The translations under genes and the position numbers were made by a program. 64,000 nucleotides of DNA, from positions 62,001 to 126,000 of the forward strand of contig NZ_QMEY01000020.1 in the NCBI RefSeq assembly GCF_003315795.1, in the 5' to 3' direction. This stretch comes from Spongiactinospora rosea. GTDB taxonomy: Bacteria > Actinomycetota > Actinomycetes > Streptosporangiales > Streptosporangiaceae. Positions 1-8,377 of this stretch are shown one piece after another. Each line of letters begins with the position of its first letter. Within the stretch, counting starts at the first letter, position 1. Under the pieces are notes generated by a model. It saw only the letters and a list, made by a program, of their open reading frames with translations, searched no databases and was not told the origin of the DNA.

Positions 1-858
1 GTCGCGCTGGCGGTCGGCTTCGAGAAGATGTTCGTCGCCGACCGTTCCCGGACGCTGGACGCGCTGGAGTCGGCCGCCGACCTGGACGTCGTCTCCGGTC
101 TGGGCATCCAGTTCACGGCCGTGTACGGGCTGCGGCTGCGACCGCGGCTGGCCGACGGGTCGATCACCCGCCAGGACCTGGCCGAGGTCGCGGTGAAGAG
201 CCACGCGAACGGCGCCCGCAACCCCTACGCCCAGCATCAGAAGCCGGTCACCGCCGAGCAGGTGCTGGAGTCGCGCATGATCGCCGATCCGCTCACCCTG
301 CTGATGTGCAGCTCGATCTGCGACGGCGCGGCGGCCGTGGTGCTGGCTCGCGACGGGGCACTGCGGCAACCGGGACGCCCGACGGTACGCGTACTGGCCT
401 CGGCGTCCACGTCCGGCTTCACGCTGGACCCGGACGGCGGCCCGTCGGGCGCGACCCGATGCGCGCAGCTCGCCTACGAACAGGCGGGGGTCGGCCCCGC
501 GGACGTCGATGTCGCCGAGGTGCACGACGCCATGGCCCCGGCCGAACTGCTCTACGCCGAGCAACTGGGCTTCTGCCCGCCCGGCGACGCGGCCCCGTTC
601 TTCCGCAGCGGCGCGACCGCCCTGGACGGCCGCCTGCCGATCAATCCCAGCGGCGGCCTGGCCTCGCGCGGGCATCCGGTGGGTGCCACCGGGCTGGCCC
701 AGCTGGCCGAGCTGACCTGGCAGTTGCGCGGCGAGGCGGGCGAGCGGCAGGTCCACCGCCCGCGCATCGCGCTGGCCCAGAACAGCGGCGGCTGGCTGGA
801 GGGCGAATCGGCCGCGGTCAACGTACACCTCCTGGAACGGACGCAACGATGGATCTAG
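1..858 (+). CDS. Thiolase-family acyl-CoA enzyme, C-terminal part (5' truncated)
   Basis: The frame is open from base 1, so this is the last 285 residues of a longer protein; the first in-frame ATG at 28 is internal. The C-terminal thiolase signature is clear: an NPSGG stretch followed by GHPVGATG, which carries the catalytic histidine. Near the end, where classical thiolases have a Cys-Gly motif, this protein has NSGG, as in SCP2/lipid-transfer-type thiolases. The gene overlaps the DUF35 gene by 10 bases. Thiolase-DUF35 pairs form complexes in archaeal HMG-CoA synthesis and in the Ltp2/ChsH2 retro-aldolase of steroid side-chain breakdown. It may therefore be a thiolase or an acyl-CoA retro-aldolase. 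The N-terminal nucleophile region lies outside the window, so the reaction cannot be fixed. Confidence 0.85.
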   Translation, partial: VALAVGFEKMFVADRSRTLDALESAADLDVVSGLGIQFTAVYGLRLRPRLADGSITRQDLAEVAVKSHANGARNPYAQHQKPVTAEQVLESRMIADPLTLLMCSSICDGAAAVVLARDGALRQPGRPTVRVLASASTSGFTLDPDGGPSGATRCAQLAYEQAGVGPADVDVAEVHDAMAPAELLYAEQLGFCPPGDAAPFFRSGATALDGRLPINPSGGLASRGHPVGATGLAQLAELTWQLRGEAGERQVHRPRIALAQNSGGWLEGESAAVNVHLLERTQRWI

Positions 859-1289
859 CGGACGCGCTCGACAGCGCCCCGACCGGCGAGCGCCCGCGCT
901 TCGACCTCGCGGCCGCCGCGCTGGTCGGCGGGCGCTGCGCGGACTGCGGCGCCACGGCATGGCCCGCGCGCGCGGTGTGTCATCGCTGCGGCGGCGCGGA
1001 CGTCCGGCTCGGCGCCTTCGCCCGCTCGGGCACGCTGGTGAGCTGCACCCGCGTGATGGTGCCCCGCCCCGGGCTGGAGGCCCCCTACATGCTGGGGCAG
1101 GTACGACTCGACGACGGTCCGGTGGTGTTCGGTCAGATCCTGGGGCTGGACGACACCGAGGCGGTGCCCTGCCCGGTCACCGTTCGCGTGAGCGCGGCCC
1201 GGTACTGGTTCACCCCTGCGGGCTTGCCGGAGCCGACCGGCGAACGGCAAGATGAAACGAGGGTATCGTCGGACGAAACGGGCGGCTGA
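849..1289 (+). CDS. Zn-ribbon OB-fold (DUF35) protein, partner of the thiolase
   Basis: A 146-residue protein, a normal length for the DUF35 family. Residues about 30-50 hold a rubredoxin-like zinc ribbon with two CxxC pairs (CADCG and CHRCG). The rest has the OB-fold pattern (GTLVSCTRV, GQVRLDDGPVVFGQI) that in known complexes covers the CoA entry of a thiolase. The ATG lies inside the thiolase end (10-base overlap), so translation is probably coupled and subunits made in ratio. The C-terminal 20 residues are charged and unlikely to be structured. Identification as a thiolase partner is family knowledge plus gene order. Confidence 0.85.
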   Translation: MDLADALDSAPTGERPRFDLAAAALVGGRCADCGATAWPARAVCHRCGGADVRLGAFARSGTLVSCTRVMVPRPGLEAPYMLGQVRLDDGPVVFGQILGLDDTEAVPCPVTVRVSAARYWFTPAGLPEPTGERQDETRVSSDETGG

Positions 1290-1290
1290 C

Positions 1291-2856
1291 ATGGACGACG
1301 GCAAGGCACGCCTCGACGAGGTGCTGACCCGGGCCAACGACGGCGAGGTGCCGATCCGGCGCAGGTACGGCGGCGGCGGATCGGCCGCACTGGAACAGTG
1401 GGGCGACGGGCTCGCCGCCTCCCCCGGGCCGTACCGCCCCCGGTTCATGGTGTACTCCGGGCTGGGCACCCCGGACATGACGGCCCGGCGGCTGGCGCTG
1501 CTGCAGGACCTGGGCGCCGAGTCGTTCCTGCTGGCCGCCGACCTGCCCGCCCAGCTGGGCTTCGATCCCGACCACGAGCTGGCGCACGCCCAGGTCGGCC
1601 GCGCCGGGGTCTCCTGCGCGACGCTGGCGGACTTCGCCGAGATCTGCTCCCGGCTGGACTTCGGCCGCGTGGACAGCGTCGGGCTGCTGGCCAACTCGAT
1701 CGGGCACATCGGGCTCGGCATGGTGCACTGCGTGCTGACCGACGCCGGAGCCGACGACGTGCGCCTGGTCATGCAGAACGACCCGCTGAAAGAGTTCACC
1801 GCGCGCGGCACGGAGATCTTCACCCCCGAGCAGGCGGTGCGCATCGCCTGCGACTGCGTCGCCTTCGCCATCGACAACCGGCTGCCCGGCGCGGCGCTGA
1901 CCGTGTGCTCCAACCACCTCGACGTCGCGGGCGCCGGGCCCGTCGTCGCGACCGCGATGGCCTTCGCCAACGCCCAGGTCTACCTGGACGAGCTGGTCAG
2001 GCGCGGCTACGAGGTACGCGACGCGCTCGCGCACATGATGTTCTTCCTCAACGAGCGCAGCGACCTCTACGTCAGCGCGGCGCTGTTCCGCACCGCCCGG
2101 ACGGTCTGGGCCGAGCTGGTCGAACGGCGCTACGACCTGCCGGTCCGCGAGCAGCCGGCGATGACCTTGATGGGCTACGCGCACGGGCTGGAGTCGGCGG
2201 ACGAGCCGCTGGTCAACATCCCGCGGATCACTCTGAGCGTGCTCGGTTCGATGCTCGGCGGGGTCGACTACCTGTGCGCCAGCGCGTACGACGAGGCGCT
2301 GCGCATCCCGTCCGCCGACGCGGCGGCGCTGGCGCTGCGCACCATGGAGGTGGTGGCCTACGAGCACGGCGCGATGGCCACCGTGGACCCGCTCGCGGGC
2401 AGCCACAAGCTCGCCGACCTGGACGAACAGGTCGCGGCGGGCATAACGGCGGAGCTGCGGCGCATCGACGATCACGGCGGCGGGCTGGGGGCGTTGCACG
2501 ACGGCTACATCAGCGCCCGCATCGACGAGCTGCGCGGCACCCGGCAACGTCAACTGGCTCAGGGCGAGCGGGTCATGGTGGGCGCCAACCTGCTGCGCAG
2601 CGCGCACGGGCCGAAGCTGTTCGGCGGCAACAGCACCGGCGAGATCGACTTCGCGCAGGTCGAGAAGACCGCCAGGGACCGGGTGATCGCGCACCGCCGC
2701 GATCGCGACCAGCGGCTCGTGCGCTCGGCGCTGGACCAGGTGGAGGCCGTGGCCGCCAGTACCGGCAACCTGGTGCCGCCGACCGTCGCGGCGTTGCGGG
2801 CCGGGGCCACCGGGCAGGAGATCACCGAGGCCACCGGCCGGGGGTTCGCCCGATGA
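1291..2856 (+). CDS. B12-dependent acyl-CoA mutase, large (substrate-binding) subunit
   Basis: A 521-residue relative of the catalytic TIM-barrel subunit of methylmalonyl-CoA/isobutyryl-CoA mutases, without its own cobalamin domain, which is encoded next. I chose the ATG one base after the DUF35 stop; an in-frame ATG at 1252 would overlap that gene. Aligned by eye with Propionibacterium methylmalonyl-CoA mutase, Tyr55 matches Tyr89, Arg172 matches Arg207 and His209 matches His244, with the same spacings. The neighbouring Tyr243 is Asn208 here, and the RPWTIR CoA-binding stretch is not conserved. Tyr89/Arg207 are the residues that select a CoA ester carrying a second carboxylate, whereas isobutyryl-CoA mutases have Phe/Gln. 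A dicarboxylic acyl-CoA substrate is thus likely, but the protein is divergent and need not be a true methylmalonyl-CoA mutase. Confidence 0.85.
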   Translation: MDDGKARLDEVLTRANDGEVPIRRRYGGGGSAALEQWGDGLAASPGPYRPRFMVYSGLGTPDMTARRLALLQDLGAESFLLAADLPAQLGFDPDHELAHAQVGRAGVSCATLADFAEICSRLDFGRVDSVGLLANSIGHIGLGMVHCVLTDAGADDVRLVMQNDPLKEFTARGTEIFTPEQAVRIACDCVAFAIDNRLPGAALTVCSNHLDVAGAGPVVATAMAFANAQVYLDELVRRGYEVRDALAHMMFFLNERSDLYVSAALFRTARTVWAELVERRYDLPVREQPAMTLMGYAHGLESADEPLVNIPRITLSVLGSMLGGVDYLCASAYDEALRIPSADAAALALRTMEVVAYEHGAMATVDPLAGSHKLADLDEQVAAGITAELRRIDDHGGGLGALHDGYISARIDELRGTRQRQLAQGERVMVGANLLRSAHGPKLFGGNSTGEIDFAQVEKTARDRVIAHRRDRDQRLVRSALDQVEAVAASTGNLVPPTVAALRAGATGQEITEATGRGFAR

Positions 2857-3266
2857 CCGCCGCCCGGCCGCTGCGCGTGGTGCTGGCCAAGGTGGGCCTG
2901 GACGGGCACGACGTGGGCGTCAACCTGGTCGCCAGGGCGCTGCGGGACAGCGGGTTCGAGGTGGTGTACCTCGGCAAGCGGGTGCCCAACGACGCCATCG
3001 TCGCGACCGCCATCGCGGAGGACGCCGACGTCATCGGCGTGAGCTGCCTCAGCGGCGGTCTGGGATACTTCTCCACAGGGCTGGTCGGCAAACTGCGCGA
3101 ACGCGACGCTGCAGACATTCCGGTGATCGCCGGCGGAATCGACGAACCAGACGAGATCAGTAGGATGCTCGACGCGGGCGTGTACCGCTACTTTGGTCCC
3201 GGCTCCGCCACCGAGGACGTGGTGGCCGCCTTCGTCGCGGCGGTACAGGACGGCAGGGGAGCGTGA
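2853..3266 (+). CDS. B12-binding small subunit of the acyl-CoA mutase
   Basis: A 137-residue stand-alone cobalamin-binding domain. The DxHxxG motif is present as D17-G-H19-D-V-G22, His19 being the lower axial cobalt ligand. It is followed by the SCLSGG and AGG motifs that hold the nucleotide tail. The ATGA overlap with the large-subunit stop indicates tight translational coupling and a heteromeric enzyme like isobutyryl- or 2-hydroxyisobutyryl-CoA mutase, not a single-chain methylmalonyl-CoA mutase. No MeaB/ArgK-type GTPase chaperone is in the window; one must be encoded elsewhere if this enzyme needs reactivation. Confidence 0.93.
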   Translation: MTAARPLRVVLAKVGLDGHDVGVNLVARALRDSGFEVVYLGKRVPNDAIVATAIAEDADVIGVSCLSGGLGYFSTGLVGKLRERDAADIPVIAGGIDEPDEISRMLDAGVYRYFGPGSATEDVVAAFVAAVQDGRGA

Positions 3267-4078
3267 ACGGGGTGAACGTGGACGAGATCGACGACGAGTC
3301 GTCCCCGGCCGGGTCCGAGGGACAGAGTGTCGCCCCTGTCCGGTCGGTCGCGCGAGCCGTGGACATCCTGATGGTGCTCGGCGACGGGCCCGGGCAGTTG
3401 AGCGAGGTCAGCTCGGCGGCCCTGCTGTCCAAGGCCACGACGTACCGCATCCTGACGACCCTGAAGAACAAGGGCATGGTGCTGCAGGCGCCCAACGGGG
3501 AGTACCGGCTCGGTCCGGGCTGCTTCCACATGATGTCCGGCCTCATCGACCTGCGGGCCGGATTCCCGTTCGACGCCGACACTGACCTGAAGGCGCTGCG
3601 CGCCGCCACCGGAGAGACGATCACGGTGCACGTGCGCGCGGGCCTGTCCCGGATGTGCATCGAGGAGCTGCCGAGCCCGCAGCCGATCCGCTACACCGCC
3701 GGGCTCGGCGTGGCCACGGGCATCCACATCGGGTCGGCGGGCAAGGTGCTGCTGGCGTTCCTGCCCCCCGATGAGCTGGGCGACCTGCTGCGCACCGTCG
3801 ATCTGCGGCCGATGACGCCGAGCACGATCACCGACCTCGAAGTGCTGCGCCAGGAGCTGGACTCGGTGCGCCGGCGCGGGACGGCGTACAGCGCGGGAGA
3901 GCGGGTCGTCGGCGCGGTGGGCGTCAGCGCGCCGGTGTTCGACGATCGCGGCCATGTGGTCGCGGCCCTGAGCGTGCTCTCCCCCGCGTCGCGGATCAAC
4001 GACGATCGCCGCCGTGAGTTCGAGAGCCTGGTGGCCCGCACCGCCGAGGACATCTCCAAGCGCATTCGCACCCACTGA
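3263..4078 (+). CDS. IclR-family transcriptional regulator
   Basis: A 271-residue IclR protein. An N-terminal winged helix (residues about 28-90; the AVDIL and LSKATTYRILTTLKNKG stretches are typical) is followed by the GAF-like effector domain, containing RYTAGLGVATGIHIGSAGKVLLA. The GTG start overlaps the mutase small-subunit stop by 4 bases and is preceded by AGGGGA, so the regulator is cotranscribed with the pathway it probably controls. IclR proteins usually sense small carboxylates or aromatic acids. The adjacent transporter promoter carries three copies of TGAAACG, a candidate binding motif. Confidence 0.92.
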   Translation: MNGVNVDEIDDESSPAGSEGQSVAPVRSVARAVDILMVLGDGPGQLSEVSSAALLSKATTYRILTTLKNKGMVLQAPNGEYRLGPGCFHMMSGLIDLRAGFPFDADTDLKALRAATGETITVHVRAGLSRMCIEELPSPQPIRYTAGLGVATGIHIGSAGKVLLAFLPPDELGDLLRTVDLRPMTPSTITDLEVLRQELDSVRRRGTAYSAGERVVGAVGVSAPVFDDRGHVVAALSVLSPASRINDDRRREFESLVARTAEDISKRIRTH

Positions 4079-4090
4079 TCGACGGCGAGA

Positions 4091-4118
4091 CCGCCGGTTC
4101 GCGCCATGGAACCGGCGG
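4091..4118 (+). terminator. Hairpin terminator after the IclR operon
   Basis: A perfect 10-bp inverted repeat (4091-4100 and 4109-4118, loop 8) starts 12 bases after the IclR stop. It lacks a clear U tract, as is common in actinomycetes. It would end the thiolase-mutase-iclR transcript before the separately promoted transporter genes. Confidence 0.55.
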
Positions 4119-4282
4119 CGGCCGGTTCGCCGCTACGGGCATCATCTGAGCCTGCGCCTTTCCATCCCGAACGACACTGTCAAGGGTCGATTCGGCCTGC
4201 CTGAATACGCCGCCTACCGGCGATCCGGCCGGTCATGGCGATCATGAAATATGGGCCCGGCCGGATAGGCCCTCCAAGCGGC

Positions 4283-4324
4283 TGAAACGTTGACAATGAA
4301 ACGGCGGGGCCATATCGTGAAACG
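4283..4324 (+). promoter_or_regulatory. Transporter promoter with three TGAAACG boxes
   Basis: This lies in the 321-base gap between iclR and the binding-protein gene. A near-consensus promoter is visible: TTGACA at 4290-4295, 17-base spacer, TATCGT at 4313-4318, giving a start near 4325. TGAAACG occurs three times in the same direction, at 4283-4289, 4297-4303 and 4318-4324, surrounding the -35 and overlapping the -10 end. The overlap suggests repression, plausibly by the adjacent IclR protein; that link is inference. Confidence 0.6.
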
Positions 4325-4399
4325 ATCGGTTGCCGAGTCGGGCTCCCGTTTTCTTGAAGGATCGCCTTTGAGCCGCCGACTCACAGGAAGGCCCCCCAT

Positions 4400-5593
4400 A
4401 TGAAGAAACGCGCGATCAGATACGGTCTGGTGCTCAGCGTCCTCAGTGCCCTCGGTTCGCTCACCGCATGCGGCGGTGGCGGAAACTCCGGCGGCGACGA
4501 ACCGATCAAGATCGGGATCATCACTCCCCTGACCGGCAACGCGGCAGCTTACGGAAGCGGATTCTGGCTAGGCGTTCAGGCCGCCGAAAACGAGATCAAC
4601 AAAAGCGGCGGAGTCCTGGTCAACGGAAAGCGGCACAAGGTGCAGGCGACCGTCTGCGACGACCAGTTCGTGCCGTCCAAGTCCGTTTCCTGCGGGCAGA
4701 AGCTCAGCGAATCGCTGATGATCTACACACCGGCCACCCAGTCGTCGTTCCCGCTGATGGGCTTCAATCAGAAGGACGACTTCATCCTGATGTCCACCTC
4801 CCAGACGCCGACGTTCACCGCGCAGGGCAACAAGCTGGTGGTCCGCTCCACCTACAACCTCGAACGGCAGATCCCGGACCTGGCCCGGCTGGTCGGCGAA
4901 TACGCCAAGAAGGAAAAGCTCACACTGAAGTCGGTCGCCATCATGGAGGTCGGCAGCGACTTCGGCCCGGCGTTCACCGAATCCTTCTCCAAGGCGTGGA
5001 AGGCGAACGGCGGCACCATCACCGGAACCGCCACCTATGACACCGTGACAACGGACCTCACCAGCCAGCTCACCAGCCTGTTGCGCGGCAATCCGGACGC
5101 GATAGCCATCACCACGGTCTGCCAATCGGCGGCATTGGTGATGGACCAGGCCCGGCACCTGGGTTTCAAGGGGACGTTCATCAACGCGGTTTGCGCCGGT
5201 GGCACCGGAATGACCAAGTACATGAGCAACGCCGATATCATCGGCAGCAATATCTCGACGGTGAAGACGAATGCGTTCGACAGCATTCCGGTGGTCGGGG
5301 CCTTCCACAAGAAGTACAGCGACGAGAAGTACAAGTCGGCCATCGAGCAGCAGATCTTCGAGTTCGGCTACTTCGGGGTCGAGTGGTTCGCCAAGGCGGT
5401 GAGCACCGCGGGCACGACGAGCGATTCCGCCAAGGTGCACGCGGCGCTGGAACCCGCGTTGCAGAATTTGCAGCCCAACATCCTGGGAATCACCAAGTAC
5501 TTCCCGGACACCGGCGACATCGAGATGACGACCTATCTGGCCCAGACCAAACCGGATGGCAAGTCGTTCGACCCGCTGGCCGGCCAGAAGTAG
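4400..5593 (+). CDS. ABC transporter substrate-binding lipoprotein (branched-chain amino-acid type)
   Basis: A 397-residue type-I periplasmic binding protein. A signal peptide ends in a lipobox (LTAC, Cys about residue 25), so the mature protein is lipid-anchored outside the membrane. The fold signature IKIGIITPLTGNAAAYG follows directly. A good ribosome site (AGGAAG) precedes the ATG by 10 bases. It heads the transporter operon with LivH-, LivM-LivG- and LivF-like proteins. Such LIV/HAAT systems in actinomycetes often carry organic acids or aromatic or terpenoid compounds; with mutase and thiolase genes beside it, the ligand may be the acid fed into that pathway. Confidence 0.93.
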   Translation: MKKRAIRYGLVLSVLSALGSLTACGGGGNSGGDEPIKIGIITPLTGNAAAYGSGFWLGVQAAENEINKSGGVLVNGKRHKVQATVCDDQFVPSKSVSCGQKLSESLMIYTPATQSSFPLMGFNQKDDFILMSTSQTPTFTAQGNKLVVRSTYNLERQIPDLARLVGEYAKKEKLTLKSVAIMEVGSDFGPAFTESFSKAWKANGGTITGTATYDTVTTDLTSQLTSLLRGNPDAIAITTVCQSAALVMDQARHLGFKGTFINAVCAGGTGMTKYMSNADIIGSNISTVKTNAFDSIPVVGAFHKKYSDEKYKSAIEQQIFEFGYFGVEWFAKAVSTAGTTSDSAKVHAALEPALQNLQPNILGITKYFPDTGDIEMTTYLAQTKPDGKSFDPLAGQK

Positions 5594-5684
5594 TGCCCCT
5601 CCCGCCGGCCTTCGCCCCGCGTACCGGCACGGCGCCCCACACCGAGCACGCGTCTCACATCGCCGAGTGGATCGGGTAACACGT

Positions 5685-6551
5685 ATGCAAGTCCTAGCGA
5701 ACGGGCTGGCGCTCGGAGCGATCTACGCTCTCGTCGCATCCTGCCTGTTGCTCATCTTCGGGATTCTTGAGATTCCCGACTTCGCCCTGGGCGGCCGGAT
5801 CATGGTCGGCGGATACGCGGGCTACTTCGTCGCCGAGAACCTGGGCCTGCACTACTGGTTCGCGGTCATCGCCGCCGCGCTCGCCGCCGGGTTGCTGGGC
5901 GTGGTCAGCGAACTCGCCGTCTACCGATGGCTGCGCAACACGCCCCGCCCCCTGCTGAGCGGATTCATCGGGGCACTGGTGCTCCTCACCGCGACCGAGA
6001 TCACGGTGCAGCTCCTGTTCACCGCCGACTTCCGCAAGCTGCCGAGCCCGTACGAGTCACAGATCCTGGACTTCGCCGGTATCAGGATGACCGAGCAGCG
6101 GCTGCTGGCCGGGGTGGTGGCGCTCGTCCTGATCGCCGCGCTGCACGCCTACCTCCGGGGGACACGCGGCGGCCGGGCCATGCGGGCGACGCTGGAGGAC
6201 CGGCGCGGGGCCGAGATCGTGGGCATCTCGCCCGCGAAGACGGCGCTGGTCGCCATGCTGCTCGGGAGTTGCATGGCCGGTGTCGCCGGTGCCCTGCTCG
6301 GGCCGATGTACCTGGTCTACCCGACCATGGGCGACGCCATCCTGATCAAGGGCTTGATCGTCATCGTGCTGGCCGGCATGCGCAGCAGCCTCGGCGCGAT
6401 CAGCGCCGCGCTGCTGCTGGGCATCGCCGAGAGCTTCGGAGCGAGCTACCTGAGTGTGGGCTTCTCGGACGCTTACGCCTTCATCTTCTTGATCATTGCC
6501 CTGATGGTGCGGCCCAACGGGCTGTTCACCAAGAGTGTATTGGTGCGGTGA
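5685..6551 (+). CDS. livH: Branched-chain-type ABC transporter permease (LivH-like)
   Basis: A 288-residue inner-membrane permease with about eight hydrophobic helices, opening with MQVLANGLALGAIYALVASC as LivH proteins do. The cytoplasmic loop contains the EAA-like segment (ALEDRRGAEIVGISPAKTA) that contacts the ATPase. The ATG at 5685 is the first start that begins at the membrane domain; upstream in-frame codons run back into the spacer and were not used. The stop overlaps the next ATG by one base, so it is cotranslated with the LivM-LivG fusion. Confidence 0.92.
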   Translation: MQVLANGLALGAIYALVASCLLLIFGILEIPDFALGGRIMVGGYAGYFVAENLGLHYWFAVIAAALAAGLLGVVSELAVYRWLRNTPRPLLSGFIGALVLLTATEITVQLLFTADFRKLPSPYESQILDFAGIRMTEQRLLAGVVALVLIAALHAYLRGTRGGRAMRATLEDRRGAEIVGISPAKTALVAMLLGSCMAGVAGALLGPMYLVYPTMGDAILIKGLIVIVLAGMRSSLGAISAALLLGIAESFGASYLSVGFSDAYAFIFLIIALMVRPNGLFTKSVLVR

Positions 6552-8377
6552 TGTCCGTAATGAGTAAAGCCGTCCTGACCCGCGCCGCGAGCGGCTTGAG
6601 CGCCGGTTTGAAGGCGCGTGAGCCTGGACGCCGGGAATGGCTGACCATCATCCCGATCGTGGTGGTCTGCGCGCTGCTGCCGCTGGTCATCCAGGGCCGG
6701 TACGAGGTCGGCGTGATGACCCTGATCCTCATCTACGCGATCGCGGCCTACGGCCTGGACCTCGTCCTCGGCCACCTCGGCCTGGTGTCCGTCGCGCACG
6801 CCGCCCTGCTCACCGTCGGCGCCTACACCCTGGTCATCCTCACCACCAAGTACGGTGTCGGCTACTGGTGGGCGGCGATCGCCGCGGTCGGGGTCACCAC
6901 CCTCGCCGGGCTGCTGCTGGCCGGGATCACGATGCGCAGCAGGGGACACTACTTCTCGGTCAGCAGCCTGGCGTTCGCCGCGGTCACGGTGGTCGTGATC
7001 ACCCAGTGGACGAGCCTGACCAACGGGGCCAGCGGAATCTACGCCATCCCCACGCCCCCCGGGTTCGACTCGACCGTCTCGCTGTTCTACCTGAGCCTGA
7101 TCGTGCTGACCGCGGTGCTGGTCGCGATGCACCTGCTCACCCGGTCGACGCTCGGGCGCAACCTGCGGGCCATCCACGCCGACGAGGTGCTCGCGGCCTC
7201 GCTCGGCATCAACGTCGTCGCCACGAAACTGAAGGCGTTCACGGTCAGCGCGGCGATCGTCGGCCTGGCCGGGCCGCTGTTCGCGAGCTGGATCTCCTAC
7301 ATCACCCCCAGCAGCGCCAGCATCATGGAGGGCTTCAACCTGCTGGTCTACGTGATCATCGGAGGGTCGGCGACACTGGCCGGGCCGCTGGTCGGGGTGG
7401 CCCTGGTCGTCGGGGTGACGGAGGCGTTCCGGTTCACCGAGCTGTTCCAGACCCTGATCTTCAGCGGGATCGTCTTCCTGGTCCTGCTGTTCTTCCGGGG
7501 CGGCGTCGTCGGCAGCGTCGCCCGCGCCTGGTCCCGGGTGGCGGTCCGCCGGCGTCCGCCCGAACCCGCCGTGGTGCCGGAGAGCGGCGCGGGTCCCGTG
7601 GCGCTGCCCCACCTGCGCCCGGTGGAGCGGGGCGAGCCCGGCAAGGTGCTGTTCGAGGCCCGCTCGCTGACCAAGAAGTACGGCGGGGTGACCGCGGTGA
7701 GCGATGTGTCGCTGACCGCTCGCGAAGGCGAGATCATCGGCGTGATCGGCCCCAACGGGGCGGGCAAGAGCACCCTGTTCGGCCTGATCTCCGGCGTGGT
7801 CGGGGGGTGGACCGGAAGTGCCACCTTCGCCGGTCGGGATCTGCGCAGGCTGGCCGTGCACGAGCGGGCGCGGCTGGGGATCGGCCGCACGTTCCAGACC
7901 AACCGGCTGCTCGCCGACGAGACGGTGCTGCAGAACCTGGTCACCGCCGGTTACCTGCACCGCCCCGGGCGAGGGTCGCGGTCCGCCGATCCCGGCGACG
8001 GCTTCCTGGACGCGATCCTCGACCTCACCGGCCTGCGCGCGAAGGCGAACCAGGTGGTGAGCGGCCTGTCCATCGAGGAGCAGAAGCTGGTCGGCGTCGG
8101 CATGGCGCTGGCCGTACGCCCGCGCATGCTGCTGCTGGACGAGCCGTTCGCCGGGCTGCGCGAGTCGGAGACGCCCCGGCTGATGCGGCTGCTCGAATGG
8201 CTTCGCGACCAGGGCATGGTGATCCTGCTGGTCGAGCACAAGATGCGCGTCCTAATGTCGCTGTGCAGCCATGTGTACGTACTGGACTCGGGACAGTTGA
8301 TCGCCGAGGGCTCACCTGACGAGATCGTCAACGATCCGCGGGTGATCTCGGCCTATCTGGGGACCAAGAATGCTTGA
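6551..8377 (+). CDS. Fused LivM-type permease and LivG-type ATPase
   Basis: A 608-residue fusion. Residues about 30-330 form a LivM-like membrane domain; after a proline-rich linker (about 335-365) an ATP-binding cassette follows. Walker A (GPNGAGKST) and Walker B (MLLLDEP) are intact, but the signature loop reads LSIEEQKL where LivG proteins have a glycine-rich LSxGxQ-type motif. Permease-ATPase fusions of this kind are known in the HAAT family, and fix two subunits at 1:1. The ATG overlaps the livH stop, and the end overlaps the livF start by 8 bases. The degenerate signature could make one of the two ATP sites non-hydrolytic. Confidence 0.9.
   Translation: MSVMSKAVLTRAASGLSAGLKAREPGRREWLTIIPIVVVCALLPLVIQGRYEVGVMTLILIYAIAAYGLDLVLGHLGLVSVAHAALLTVGAYTLVILTTKYGVGYWWAAIAAVGVTTLAGLLLAGITMRSRGHYFSVSSLAFAAVTVVVITQWTSLTNGASGIYAIPTPPGFDSTVSLFYLSLIVLTAVLVAMHLLTRSTLGRNLRAIHADEVLAASLGINVVATKLKAFTVSAAIVGLAGPLFASWISYITPSSASIMEGFNLLVYVIIGGSATLAGPLVGVALVVGVTEAFRFTELFQTLIFSGIVFLVLLFFRGGVVGSVARAWSRVAVRRRPPEPAVVPESGAGPVALPHLRPVERGEPGKVLFEARSLTKKYGGVTAVSDVSLTAREGEIIGVIGPNGAGKSTLFGLISGVVGGWTGSATFAGRDLRRLAVHERARLGIGRTFQTNRLLADETVLQNLVTAGYLHRPGRGSRSADPGDGFLDAILDLTGLRAKANQVVSGLSIEEQKLVGVGMALAVRPRMLLLDEPFAGLRESETPRLMRLLEWLRDQGMVILLVEHKMRVLMSLCSHVYVLDSGQLIAEGSPDEIVNDPRVISAYLGTKNA

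Noticed and set aside
1252..1290. ATG 1252 as start of the mutase large subunit
   Set aside because: It lies inside the DUF35 gene and adds a basic, non-family leader; ATG 1291 directly follows the DUF35 stop.
5594..5684. Extension of LivH upstream into the spacer
   Set aside because: Pro/Arg-rich translation, no start with a ribosome site; ATG 5685 begins at the first membrane helix.
6473..8239. 588-codon minus-strand frame across the LivM-LivG gene
   Set aside because: Arg/Gly/His/Gln-rich random composition; antisense shadow of a G+C-rich gene with clear motifs.
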